In this document: in pieces, positions 1 to 9,454 of the stretch | Layout: each line of letters opens with the position of its first letter | Position numbering within the stretch: the stretch's first letter is position 1 | Assembly (NCBI GenBank): GCA_015501075.1 | Contig: JADNYJ010000526.1 | Coordinates: 1 to 21,712 of the forward strand | Reading direction: 5' to 3' | DNA length: 21,712 bases | DNA from: Gymnopilus junonius | Lineage: Eukaryota; Basidiomycota; Agaricomycetes; Agaricales; Galerinaceae | Notes under the pieces: model-generated | The model's database searches: none | What the model was told of the DNA's origin: nothing | Seen by the model: only the letters and a program-made list of their open reading frames with translations | Position numbers and translations under genes: made by a program

Positions 1-107
1 GGCATCAAGGGTGATTTGTGGCATTTTACAACCCAAACTTCGGCAAGCAAGGCATCATCGCTGGAAGGACGACGGCCAAGCTCTTGTCGAATTCTTCGAA
101 GAGGTGA
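1..107 (+). CDS. Possible 3' end of an upstream gene (partial, doubtful)
   Basis: A short reading frame from position 15 to a TGA at 105-107 gives a basic tail ending in ...TTAKLLSNSSKR, which reads like a protein C-terminus. The same frame has a TGA at 12-14, so it could only be coding if an intron ends inside the first 50 bases, and no convincing acceptor is seen there. A competing frame runs open from position 2, and after splicing out 153-259 it ends at a TAG near 320. I do not recognise either product. The rest of the gene, if real, lies outside the window. Confidence 0.2.
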
Positions 108-152
108 ACCCACTTGGTGGTTGTTTTCGCTTTTCTGAAGTTCCTTGTCTCG

Positions 153-539
153 GTAAGTCTCCGTCGTTTCTTTGTCCTTTTCTCTCTCCTTGTATTTTCC
201 TTTCCTTTCTTATCCCTTTTCCTTTGACCAAGTATTCCTGATTCTGACAATGCCCACAGGCTGGTTCTCATTCTATCCTGATCGTCACTGCTCTTTACTC
301 AGTGGCCAGCCGCCCTCGACTTAGTCCAGGCAAATTACCATCTTTCATCCATTGACGGTAGTTGACTCGGGAATCGCATTGCCTAACTTCTAGCGAAAGT
401 TTTTTTTTGCTTCTTTCAGGTCAGGACCTCTGGCTGTTCATCAGTAAGTTGACATTCTCGCTTTTGTCTTTTCCATGCTTTCGTTTTGCTCTGCCCTTTC
501 ATTTCTTGTTTTTCCTGTCCTTTATTCCTATTCTTACAG
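153..539 (+). other. Three introns in a probable spliced 5' leader
   Basis: Three good intron candidates follow each other: 153-259 (GTAAGT to CCCACAG, 107 bp), 358-419 (GTAGTT to TTTCAG, with a CCTAAC branch site, 62 bp) and 444-539 (GTAAGT to TTACAG, 96 bp). They leave a 24-nt exon at 420-443. No frame stays open through all the exons, so they are more likely untranslated leader of the 848-4160 gene than coding exons. They could instead belong to the 3' end of an upstream gene. The last exon begins with an ATG at 540 that opens a 49-codon frame to 689, a possible upstream ORF. The stretch 690-847 shows no gene; ATCTTCCAT and TTGACATCCATC motifs recur in it. Confidence 0.4.
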
Positions 540-847
540 ATGGTTGTCTGTGTAGGCGGCGCCGAAACAGCAGCCTGTGCGTCTCCGACGCCACGCCTTG
601 CAGGTCATATAAACCAGTCACCCGCCCGACCCAGTCAAGACAAATCATCTTCCATAGGTCCTCCATTGACATCCATCGGGCCGACTTGACCCAGTCCCAT
701 TGTTCAACCATCAGGAATCAAAGATCTTCCATTGGGCCGTTGAACTCAGTCTCGAAACTTTCGTTTGACATCCATCCACAGCCTATACCCAACATTCATC
801 ATACCCACATACCCTCCATCTCAATCTATCACTTTAGATAAAGAAGG

Positions 848-3800
848 ATGTCAGCAGCTGCGACCTTTGTCCCTCCTATATCGGCAATGCATGGTCACCC
901 ATCGTCCTTTTCTCAACCACATCCTCCGTCTTTCTCGCATGCAAACCCTCCGCTTCTTCATTCTCGTCATGCCTTCCCTCCTCAGTTTCATACTCCTCCC
1001 CAAGGGCCACCCGCGCTGCAGCCACAGCACGTTACGTCGTCGTCTTCGTCGCCTTTTACTGGATGGCCAGGACCATCGCCTATGCCACCACTACTAGCGC
1101 CACAGCCACAGCCTGCAGTGGCCCCTGCATTGTTGTATCATAACCCGCACCCTTCGCAACAGCACTCGCAGGTGCCACCTTCCCAACAGCCACCTTTCCC
1201 CTTTTCCCAGGCACCCCATCCTCCATTACAGCCGCCGCCGTCTTTACCACCTCCGCCACAGGTGCCTTCCTTTTACGGAGCCTATTCCCATCCACCTTAT
1301 GGACCACCACCACCGCCATTGGCACCCGAACCTCCGGAACACAATACCATAGAGATGAATAGAGATATGGTTATGCAGGTGTTAGACAAGTTCTCAGATG
1401 AGCTGCCGTATTACTTTGATTTGGACGACTCAGAAGATGCAAGCTACAGTGGCAGCGGCTCGTCCGGAGATGAAAGAGCAAGGAATCGGCGGCGAGATGC
1501 AGCTATCTCAACTTCATCCGGCTCAAAGCCAAGGGCGATAAAGTTAACTGTTCATGGTGGTGCCTGCATGCTCCTCCATCCCGGATTCCACTCCCTGTCG
1601 CTGAAGATGCCTGAAATTCCTCGTCCAAAGCTTTCGACTAATCATTCTCCTTCTGATCCGAGCAGACTTCACGACCCGACTTACGTTGGTCCACGACCTA
1701 CGAAGACGATACACGACCTTGCGAGGCGGACGTCGACGCGGGATGTCGACATCGTTTTGAGGGGGTTTGTGGCCGACTTCGGGGCCTTGGGCCCCCCGCC
1801 GAGGAACAAGCAGAGACGTCGTGAAGGGGGATGGGCAGGGCCTGAGGAAGACGTTTCGCGCATGGACGCTGCAACGCGTTTGAAGGCGTGTATCAAGGCC
1901 ACTACAAGATACTTTCCTGGTTTAGGCCTGGACTGGATGAACGCGGATGCGGACGTATCGTTGCCCATGGCTGCGCAGTTAGTCCCTCGTCCTCTTTATA
2001 GCGACCAGCTACTAACTTATCCTTTTCTTTTTTAGCCCTACAACACTTCAAACATACGATCCCATCCACACTTCCACATGGACCTACAAGAACACGCACC
2101 TCTACACAGTGTACACCTCCCCAAACAAACGCCTCGTTTTAACCTCCGTGCCGCCTTACTGGCTCCTCGCACTCAAAATGTCTCGCTGGGGCCCACGAGA
2201 CTGGGCAGATGTGGGCATCGTCTTGCGCTATGGCACCCTCATGTCGCGGACATTAGTTGGCCAGGATATTGAGTGGAGTGGCGATAGAGTGAGGAAGTTC
2301 CTGGAGAAAGAGTGCTGGGCTATGGGATACCTGACGGATAGGTATGATGTCGGAAAAAGAGGCGAGTTTCTGAGAAGGTGTGAGCAGGCTGCGGGTTTGG
2401 TGGGTGGTTGGGAAGAGGGTGTGCCCGATGGCTGGCCGGAGAGGTACTTGGACAGGCCGTTGTTGGAGGGGTGGATAGATGAGTACCAGGGAGTCGGCGG
2501 GTCTGCACCTCTGCCTATGCCTGCTGTAGTACCAGCAACAGCTCCACAGCCTCCTCCTATCCCTGGCTTTCAGGAATATCGCGAGAATGTGCGAGATTGG
2601 GGACGCAAGAGCCCATCGCAGAGAAGGAATTCCAGCTCTCTTTGGAGAAGTAGAAGTAAAAGTCGGCGGAGGGGGAAGGAGGAGGAAAGGCTCAGCAAGG
2701 ATGAACCTTTCGTACCCCCTGGTACCGAATTTGATGAGGAAGGATACACCCTTTCCTCTCATTTTGTGGAGGACCAAGGGGAGCGGAGGGGTCGTGCAAG
2801 ATCGCAGCAGAGAGAATATAACCAGCAACAGATCTATGCCGATCCATATTCTGGATACTCACATCCGAATCAACCTCAACCTGCACGTAGACCAGCTGCA
2901 GTCGACGATGATCTTGTTCGGAGCTCGTGGATCACTGATGCGCGCAGTCCTGTTCAAGACATCAACCGTGTTAGACCTGTGGATCCTTCTTTGGCCTCTC
3001 TAGCGTGGCATCCGAAGGCTAGAGCTGCTGCTACAACTGGTGGTGGTGGTGGTGGTAATGGTGGCGATTATTCGGGTGCTGCTGCTAGGCATTCCCTTGG
3101 TCCAAGTACAACTACTGCTATACATGGCTCAAACTCTCCATATCATTTTCAGTCATCACCCTACAATGGCCAGCATTCACCTTTTATTCCTGGTGCCGCC
3201 CAAGCCGACCGGAATCGACAACGGGCAGTGGCGCAGTCCCGTCCAAACTCTAGGGAGGAGCTCAGAGCCGGCAGTCAAAGGAACCATGGTCATGATCGCG
3301 ACCGTGCATTGGGTTATCCTTTGCGGAGAGAGCATGCTGATACCTATGAACAAAGTAGCAGCGATGATTCGGGTGAAGAGGAAACTGATAATGAAAGCCA
3401 GAATGACAGTGAAAGCGACAAGGAGAACTTTGGACGAACGGGGTTTTCTTTCCACCAGGAGTCCTCTCGGATGAATGAAAGAAGGCCACACCAGCTTTAC
3501 GCTCCTCCTACACCTCATCCTGTCGCTCCTCCAATTTCAAGAGGTGGGAGTGGCCAGAGCGGAGTCGATGCTTCCTTGCTCCTCCATCCTCCATCCAATA
3601 CCCATTTGCCTCCAGGAAGCATGTCTAGCCGCAATGGTCAAAGAGACCCGTCGCCTATTCCTCTTAAACACCGGCCACCCCCACTTGATATGCCTCCTCC
3701 GCCGCCGCCACCTCCTCAAGCATTGGCTGGTCCTTCCCGCGGTGATACTGATGAAATGCATCGAAACGCCTTCTACACTCCATCGACGAACGTCCATCCG

Positions 3801-4160
3801 GCTTATTTTAACGGTGCTTATGATGGTGATCATCAACAACAATTTGAACCTTCCAACGGCCATAGCCAGCACCGTGCGCAGTCACGTCGACCTTCTCCAA
3901 ATCCACCTAATCCACCCAACCCACCTCAACTTGTTCATCCTTCGTTTTCTACTCACTCTCAAAGCCAACCACCACCATCACTGCCAGCTCATCAAGCTCA
4001 TACCCGACAACCACTGGTCGAAGCTCAACCAGGGCCACCCCCTCTGACGCGTCAGGCACGGGCTGCACAATATCAGTTTGAGGAGCAGAAGAGACAGTGG
4101 GAGCAAGAGCAAAGATGGTTAATGGAAAGGGATCGGAGAGGGATAAGGGGTCAAAATTGA
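848..4160 (+). CDS. Large Pro/Ser-rich protein of unknown function
   Basis: Two exons, 848-1977 and 2036-4160, are joined over a 58-bp intron (GTTAGT donor, perfect TACTAAC branch site at 2010-2016, TTTTAG acceptor) and give 1084 residues. Residues 1-165 are rich in Pro, His and Gln and look disordered. About 185-215 is acidic and Ser-rich, then basic (RARNRRRD). About 230-540 looks folded, with many Trp, Tyr, Leu and Arg, and the intron falls inside it. The rest is mostly disordered, with a Gly run coded by a GGT repeat near 3040-3060, an acidic Ser/Asp/Glu patch near 3355-3425, eight prolines near residue 930, an NPPNPPNPP tract near residue 1000, and a charged Glu/Gln/Arg helix at the very C-terminus. 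There is no signal peptide or membrane segment. I do not recognise the family. A nuclear or scaffold role is only a guess from composition. Confidence 0.8.
1978..2035 (+). other. 58-bp intron with consensus branch site
   Basis: The first exon's frame runs into a stop at the end of this segment. Removing it joins the frame exactly to the long downstream frame through a split His codon. It has the classical order GTTAGT, TACTAAC, poly-pyrimidine, TAG, and it serves as the local reference for what introns look like in this genome. Confidence 0.9.
3039..3057 (+). repeat. GGT microsatellite inside coding sequence
   Basis: Six consecutive GGT units (with a near unit after it) encode a Gly run in the disordered half of the 1084-residue protein. 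Such triplet runs can vary in length between strains without breaking the frame. Confidence 0.7.
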
Positions 4161-4686
4161 CAGAAAGGAAAAATATTTGTCTATGCAGGCCAAGACGGTA
4201 TGTACTTGCCAGATCTCCTCTCCACGTCATCTGCCATTGTCCACTATAGCTACTGCCGTTGATTTCAAGCTAGATAGCCTGTCCTCTCAAATTTCTTTTT
4301 CTCTTGTTCACAATTCATTTCATTCCCGATTTCAATGATCCATTATGCTTTACCATTCATCACTCTTTAAATGGACTCCAATGCTCGCCAGCCAAATGGC
4401 GCTTCTATCATTGCCTTGCCAAGTTCCTTTATTGTATCCTATTGCTATCGTTGCTTTTGTATCACTATGGTATCACACTATGTATTCATTTTTTTAGAAT
4501 CTGTAGTTATTATCGTATCTCCATCGTCCTGTAATCTTATCGTTTTTGCTCTTCCTTTCGCTTTTCGTGGCCTTTTCGCTCTCATTCAATGCAGGTTTGT
4601 ACTATTTGTGGTCCAAAGTAAACAAGGGTAAGCAACGTCTTCATCAATCCCTCAACGAGTAAGAACTTGATATGTAACATTCGCAG
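4161..4686. other. Gene-free stretch; 3' UTR of the large gene
   Basis: This AT- and pyrimidine-rich stretch follows the stop of the 848-4160 gene. I see no supported coding region. An intron-like segment ends at 4686 (CATTCGCAG): GTAAGC at 4628 would make a 59-bp intron and GTTTGT at 4595 a 92-bp one. Either may belong to the 5' end of the LRR-like locus that follows. Confidence 0.5.
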
Positions 4687-5249
4687 ACCTTTGACCTCCT
4701 CATCGGCTGTTGGTTGCGTTGTAGTCAAAGACTCAAAGTTAGCCTTTTCAATGAGTCTTTTGGACCCACGATGGGGGTCTTCATTCATACACCTCTCCAC
4801 ATTGTAATCAGTTCAGCACGGCTCACCACTCTCGTCCTAAGGGCCGCGACAGATTCAGCTGCTCTTTGCTTACCAAAAATTTCGAATCCTTGCCCGACAC
4901 TGGTAACTCTGGAGCTTTACTTCTTCAGGTGGCACAATGGTAGGTACTCGTACCAAACTCCTGGAGGTAACGCTCAAGTTCGACATATATCACCGGACCG
5001 AATGTTGTGGATCTCCGAGCATTCAGCGCCTTGCGAACATTGACGCTTTGTTTTAATCTCACTGTCGGCCACTATTTACGATGGATTATTAAGGTCATGC
5101 GAAGTAGCAAGCCAGATCAACCTTTAGAAAATATACAACCCCTTATCAATACTCTGGACCTTTCCGATGGATGGATCAAGACAATCAGTCTTCTCCTTTG
5201 GAGCAAATTCGAGGCCTTATTCGATTTAAAATTCTCCAGGAACTTTTAG
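4687..5249 (+). pseudogene. LRR/F-box-like gene copy 1, probably decayed
   Basis: Two leucine-rich blocks can be read. The first (4687 to about 4939) contains ARLTTLVL and then NPCPTLVTLELYFFRWHNG. The second (about 4980-5249, another frame) contains DLRAFSALRTLTLCFNL and ends in a TAA/TAG cluster. A GTAGGT donor at 4940 suggests an intron between them, but no acceptor joins the two in the right phase. The spacing of short Leu-rich strands with Trp and Pro resembles the C-terminal part of Agaricomycete F-box/LRR proteins. That assignment is inference, and no F-box itself is visible. The following locus is a second copy of the same design, so this looks like an old tandem duplication. It could still be a functional gene with unusual splicing. 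Confidence 0.45.
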
Positions 5250-5270
5250 CCGACTCTACAGCGGATTAAG

Positions 5271-6081
5271 TTGTCTATGCTACATCTTGGATTGTCAACT
5301 CTCAGACGTCTGACACTGTCGTTCAAACACTGTAGCATCAGAGTCGTTCCCCGGCAGATTTCCCAAGAATTCCCAGAAGCTGTCTTTCGTGCGTCCAGGC
5401 TCTCATCTTTGTCTCTTCCCTCTCTCTGTGGTGTATCGGTCTTCATGGGCTCCATGCCCTTGGAGGTACATTCTCGGCTACAAGAAATCCCAATCAATAC
5501 ACTCAACCTCTCTACTCTCATTATATCGACAAAGAGGACTAATCAAACTATCGAGCTGTCAACTAGGGAGTCACAACCGAACCAGTACGCTCCGAACGCT
5601 CAAGACCGACGAATCTGCAGGATACACGATCACTATGATGTTTCCCAGTGGCATCCGACGCGTCGTCAATCCATTACAGCTGACAGCCCTTGCCATCCAA
5701 ACCTCCACAAGTTCCGCTGGCGAACGTCTGTCAGGAGCAGACTGCCCGACGTTGACAACATTTAAAATTTATTTTTACAGCTGGGATAAAGGTGCGTATC
5801 CCCATGATAATAATTATCTTACCATTGATCGACTTCGTAATAGACCCATTGACGTCTTTTCTGGATCTTCAGGGGTTCACTGCCTTACACTTACTAATCC
5901 TCGGCCTCAATTTTCGTGCCCTGAAGCGACAGCCCATCAACGACTTCAGCAGATCACTACCATCATGTAGCATATGAGGACGCATCCAACCTTGGAATAC
6001 ATTCACCTCCTTATCGATGATCTGAAACCGTCTTTGGAATGGCTTCCGAACGCCTTGACAAAACGTTACGCTCAAGACTAG
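5271..6081 (+). pseudogene. LRR/F-box-like gene copy 2, decayed
   Basis: This copy parallels copy 1: DCPTLTTFKIYFYSWDKG matches NPCPTLVTLELYFFRWHNG, and DLQGFTALHLLILGLNF matches DLRAFSALRTLTLCFNL. A clean 52-bp intron (5792-5843, GTGCGT to AATAG) lies between the two blocks. An extra Leu-rich N-terminal part (LSTLRRLTLSF) starts near 5271. Damage is visible: the frame changes near 5550-5580; after the second block the frame ends at a TGA near 5975; and the matching continuation, read in another frame as HPTLEYIHLLIDDL, follows an in-frame TAG at 5968-5970 and runs to a TAG at 6079-6081. The combination of frame changes and stops supports a pseudogene. It converges on the oxidoreductase gene, whose stop lies about 150 bp away. 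Confidence 0.55.
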
Positions 6082-6235
6082 CATCTGCTTTCGGCAGCGG
6101 AGTTTTTATCTTGCTTATTCCTAGTGGGTACAAGAGAGTTGGGCACTCTAAATAGGCGCGTCATAGTTCATTTGTAAAGGGAAAGTTCCAATAAGCACGA
6201 TAGTCAGATTAAATAAAATAAGGAACAAAGTGTAA

Positions 6236-8026
6236 TCAAGGTATCATGTCTTCGTCCTTCTCTACATTGATACCAAAAAATGGCCACATTGCAGCCGCTC
6301 GATGGTCCGCCACTCCATCTTCACTTACATCGACTGTAGCGTCAGTTCCAGTCTGACGAACTTCTCGCTTCTGATATCAGAGGATCGAATCAGAAATAAA
6401 GCAGTAGAAGTCAGCAACGTACCAGACCAAGAGACACTTTGATAGCAGGAGGACCAGGACTATAATGCTCCAACGGTTCCTGTACACGAGATGAATATCT
6501 AACTTCGCCGCGGTTGATAAGACGTATAATGTTCCTTGCGGCGATATCGGCCTGGATCGTCGTGAAGTGTTAGTTATAAAAATTTAATTGGTCAGTCTGA
6601 TTTAATTAACCTGTGCGTAAGCTGTGTGTCCAGCTGGAATAGCACCAAATGCATCTGCGGCATCACCAACGGCGAAAATATGTGGATAGGCTGTATCTGT
6701 CTCCACCGGTTTGTCAGTCCTCGGTGGTGAATATAATTGCATTGTTCTTAGAACGCGAGCTAGGCCGCTGTCCTGGCCGACAGTCAGCGGGTCCATTTTC
6801 TTTAGTAGATCGGTATTTGGAGTTTGGCCAATACACAAAAGCTGGGAATTGTCAGGTCAGAAGGAAACATCTGCAGGAAGAGGGCCTACTATGAGGTCAG
6901 CTGCGATTTCTCTTCCAGTGACCGTCCGGACGACTTTTTGGCCATACTGATCCGTTTTCACCCACTGATTCTTGGTGGAGTCGAGGTCTAAGCGCTCGCC
7001 GAGAATAACTTCCATTCCCTTACTTTTACAGGTATTCAGGACTAGGTTAAAGACGTTTAGATGCTCGAATGAAAACAGAACAGAACACTTTAACACACCT
7101 TCATTGTGCATTTTCTCGTCAAATCTCGGTAGAAGGCGAAAGCGGGAATGCAAAAGTGTGACCTTCTTGGTTGGGTATATATCCTTAATATCCGTCGCAA
7201 ATTCTAAAGCCATACGACTGTCCCTGAGTAAGCGGTCTGTGGGCATTACAAGAGGACTGACGTATTCCAAGGGCGCCTCCTCCTACAACCAGGACAGTTG
7301 GAACTCGTTCAATTATTCGTTGTTTGCTCCTCAACCATTCACACCCTTCCGTCTTCAAGCCCGAATATTGTAATATCCTTTCCCCCAATGATTCGTTTTC
7401 GATAGGCGATTCCCAAAGATTGAGCGGAGGAGGAAGGCGGGCACCCAAAGCATAAATTGCGTAGTCAAAAGAAATGGTGGTGGTAGGAATACCCAGTTCG
7501 GGGAATGCTCGAGATATTGTAAGGTGGTTTGGACGAATAGATGTGACCTGTGCTTGAATATGAATGTGCACAGGTGAATCGAGAAGGAAGACGTTGGTAT
7601 AGGGAATAACTAGAATAAGAAAGCAAAATAAGAAAGGCTCGTTAGAAATAAATGCAGACTTACAAGCTTTATATTCGTGTCCAGGAAGAACGGCAAAGCG
7701 GGGCATGACGTACAGATCTATGTATCCATTAGCCAAAATACTTTAAATTGGACGCATACGCACGATTCATATGTCTGTAATTTGACTGAATTGGCTTCAA
7801 AACCATACTAAGTTCTGAGATTACTTACGAATTTCTGTCTATAAGAATAACTCTCCATCCATCAGGCACACTTGCTGCCAGTACTTGGGCTGCATGAGCA
7901 CCTTCCGAAGTCAAATTAGCATCCAATGTGGCCAGCAGAATAATGGATCCGGTACTGACCCCCGTAAGAGGCACCAAGAACTACAATGATCTTAGAATTA
8001 TTAGTTTGAACAGATCCCCCGCCCAT
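6236..8026 (-). CDS. AIFM2/FSP1-like FAD-dependent oxidoreductase
   Basis: Ten exons read downward: 8026-7960, 7901-7829, 7774-7764, 7717-7664, 7609-7262, 7203-7099, 7041-6890, 6841-6611, 6551-6423 and 6370-6236. The nine introns are 46-59 bp and phases agree throughout, giving 434 residues, a normal length for the AIF2/AMID group of pyridine-nucleotide disulphide oxidoreductases. The N-terminal FAD Rossmann motif is VVLGASYGG (about residues 16-23). It is followed by WRVILIDRNSHMNHLYVMPR and VLPGHEYKAFIPY, typical of this group. The NAD(P)H Rossmann motif VVGGGALGIQ ends near residue 185, and the second FAD contact is FAVGDAAD near 326-333. No signal peptide, membrane segment or redox CxxC pair is seen. 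Family members pass electrons from NAD(P)H to quinones or other acceptors. Residues 2-5 are GGGS, so the N-myristoylation of human FSP1 is only weakly echoed. It is the cleanest gene in the window. Confidence 0.93.
7764..7774 (-). other. 11-nt micro-exon of the oxidoreductase gene
   Basis: The exon ACATATGAATC lies between introns of 54 bp (7775-7828) and 46 bp (7718-7763). It supplies HMN and parts of the flanking codons, turning RNS...LYVMPR into RNSHMNHLYVMPR, the family's usual spacing after the first FAD fold. Phases on both sides fit only if it is included. Confidence 0.85.
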
Positions 8027-9454
8027 ACTGATGTCGTTTCTACGGCGCAAGTGGAAATGTGGAAGGATGTTAGGCAGGAGTGAAAGAGAAAATTTTATCA
8101 GATAAGATGGACCGCAATCACCCGCTCAGCTTACGTAGTCTTATCACTCAAGGAAGCTGTTCCGGTGCTCCATTCCGAGATCGGCCATCGCGACCCGACT
8201 GCCACGGATATTTTTGTCAAGCCTTGCCTAATCTTGCAAAGCACTGTGCTCAGGGCTCCTGCGTTCAATTCCTTGTTGCAGGCCTAGGTCATTAGGATAC
8301 AACATTTAGAAAAATAGCATGGTTGATTTACGCACTAGTATCATTCCCTCATTCCGTGGAACAGAAGCTCATTTTCAGTCATGCAGTTCTGCGGGCCCCA
8401 TGGATGGTACATATCAGGGCGTGCCAGGTTGAGCCCCCTTATTAAACATTGGCATGGCGATACTGAATAACTTCTCTCAAAGGACTTAAGCTTTAAGCCT
8501 TCAGGCTCATGACCCCATGCATGGAATTAGGAGTCTGCGAATTCATAAACTTTTCGTTACCAAGTTAGCTTATTACTTTACTGGCCGAAAATCCCTACTA
8601 ATAGACCGACTTCTCAAGTTTCTTGCATAGGTAGCTGAGGAAACACAACAAAAAATGAATGATCCTGGGTAGGAGGTTTGTCAAATTCCATAGTAACCAT
8701 CGCTCTACTCACCTCAGACTCAGGAGTCAGGAGGCAATGCGGTTATGCCACATGCCTTACTGGCAGGCAACGGGATTTGAAATTGAAGGTACGATGCTCC
8801 GAACCGGTACCTTATCATAATGAGCGCCGAGATAGTACTCAAGTATTTTGACTCCTGTCCTAGTGTTCTTTCTCCAAACTTCAAAGTCATTTTGCAGAAA
8901 TCCCAAACCGACGTATCCAACCAAGTGAAGGAGCTTGTTACGGAAGTTCAATGGATCGTGACTTTTGAGTTCTCAGGTACAAAACTGAGCGTGGTAAAAC
9001 CTGGGTAAAACGGCTCATGCGCACGTTTATACTGATCACGATTTCTGGCTGATTTGCATATGGGGCCGCAAAGAAAACTCAAATAAGAAATAATATCCAT
9101 ACTCCAGATTGGTCTGCATATAAGAATTTAGCGTAATAATTTCAGTAAGTAGAGAAAATTTTCCTCCAAAAGTCTCTTCCACAGAGTACCCGTACGCGTT
9201 AAAGGTGGGAGATGTAGGTCCAATTCTTTAGTCAGTACAGTACGGTAGTCAATATAGGCCAAGACACAAACAAGGAATACAAACTAAAGAACAACGACTA
9301 AGAGTAAGATAATTGTACGATAGCGATAAGAAGTGATAGCGAACCAATAATGTAAAGTTGAGATGTGGAAGAAGAATAGAAAGTGATTAATTAACCGTGC
9401 TAAATAGCCCGGTCACCAGTCACCAGAGGAGTAGATCAGAGGTCTCCGAGTTTA
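8027..9454. other. 1.4-kb gene-free stretch
   Basis: This lies between the oxidoreductase start and the G-alpha stop and should hold the oxidoreductase promoter and the G-alpha 3' UTR. No supported gene or tRNA was found. The best frame is a 64-codon minus-strand ORF at 8757-8951 with a plausible protein texture (LVGYVGLGFLQNDFEVWRK), but it has no splice partners or recognisable domain. It could be a relic of a mobile element or chance. A direct repeat of GGTAAAAC occurs near 8992-9008. Confidence 0.5.

Noticed and set aside
2253..2828. A 191-codon minus-strand frame inside the large gene
   Set aside because: It is antisense to a continuous 684-codon coding frame and shows no domain.
3475..4047. 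A 190-codon plus-strand frame overlapping exon 2 of the large gene
   Set aside because: It is a shadow frame of His/Pro-rich coding sequence; the main frame is longer and spliced to exon 1.
8080..8300. A tRNA-like B-box fragment (GCGTTCAATTCC)
   Set aside because: No matching A box, acceptor stem or cloverleaf could be drawn around it.
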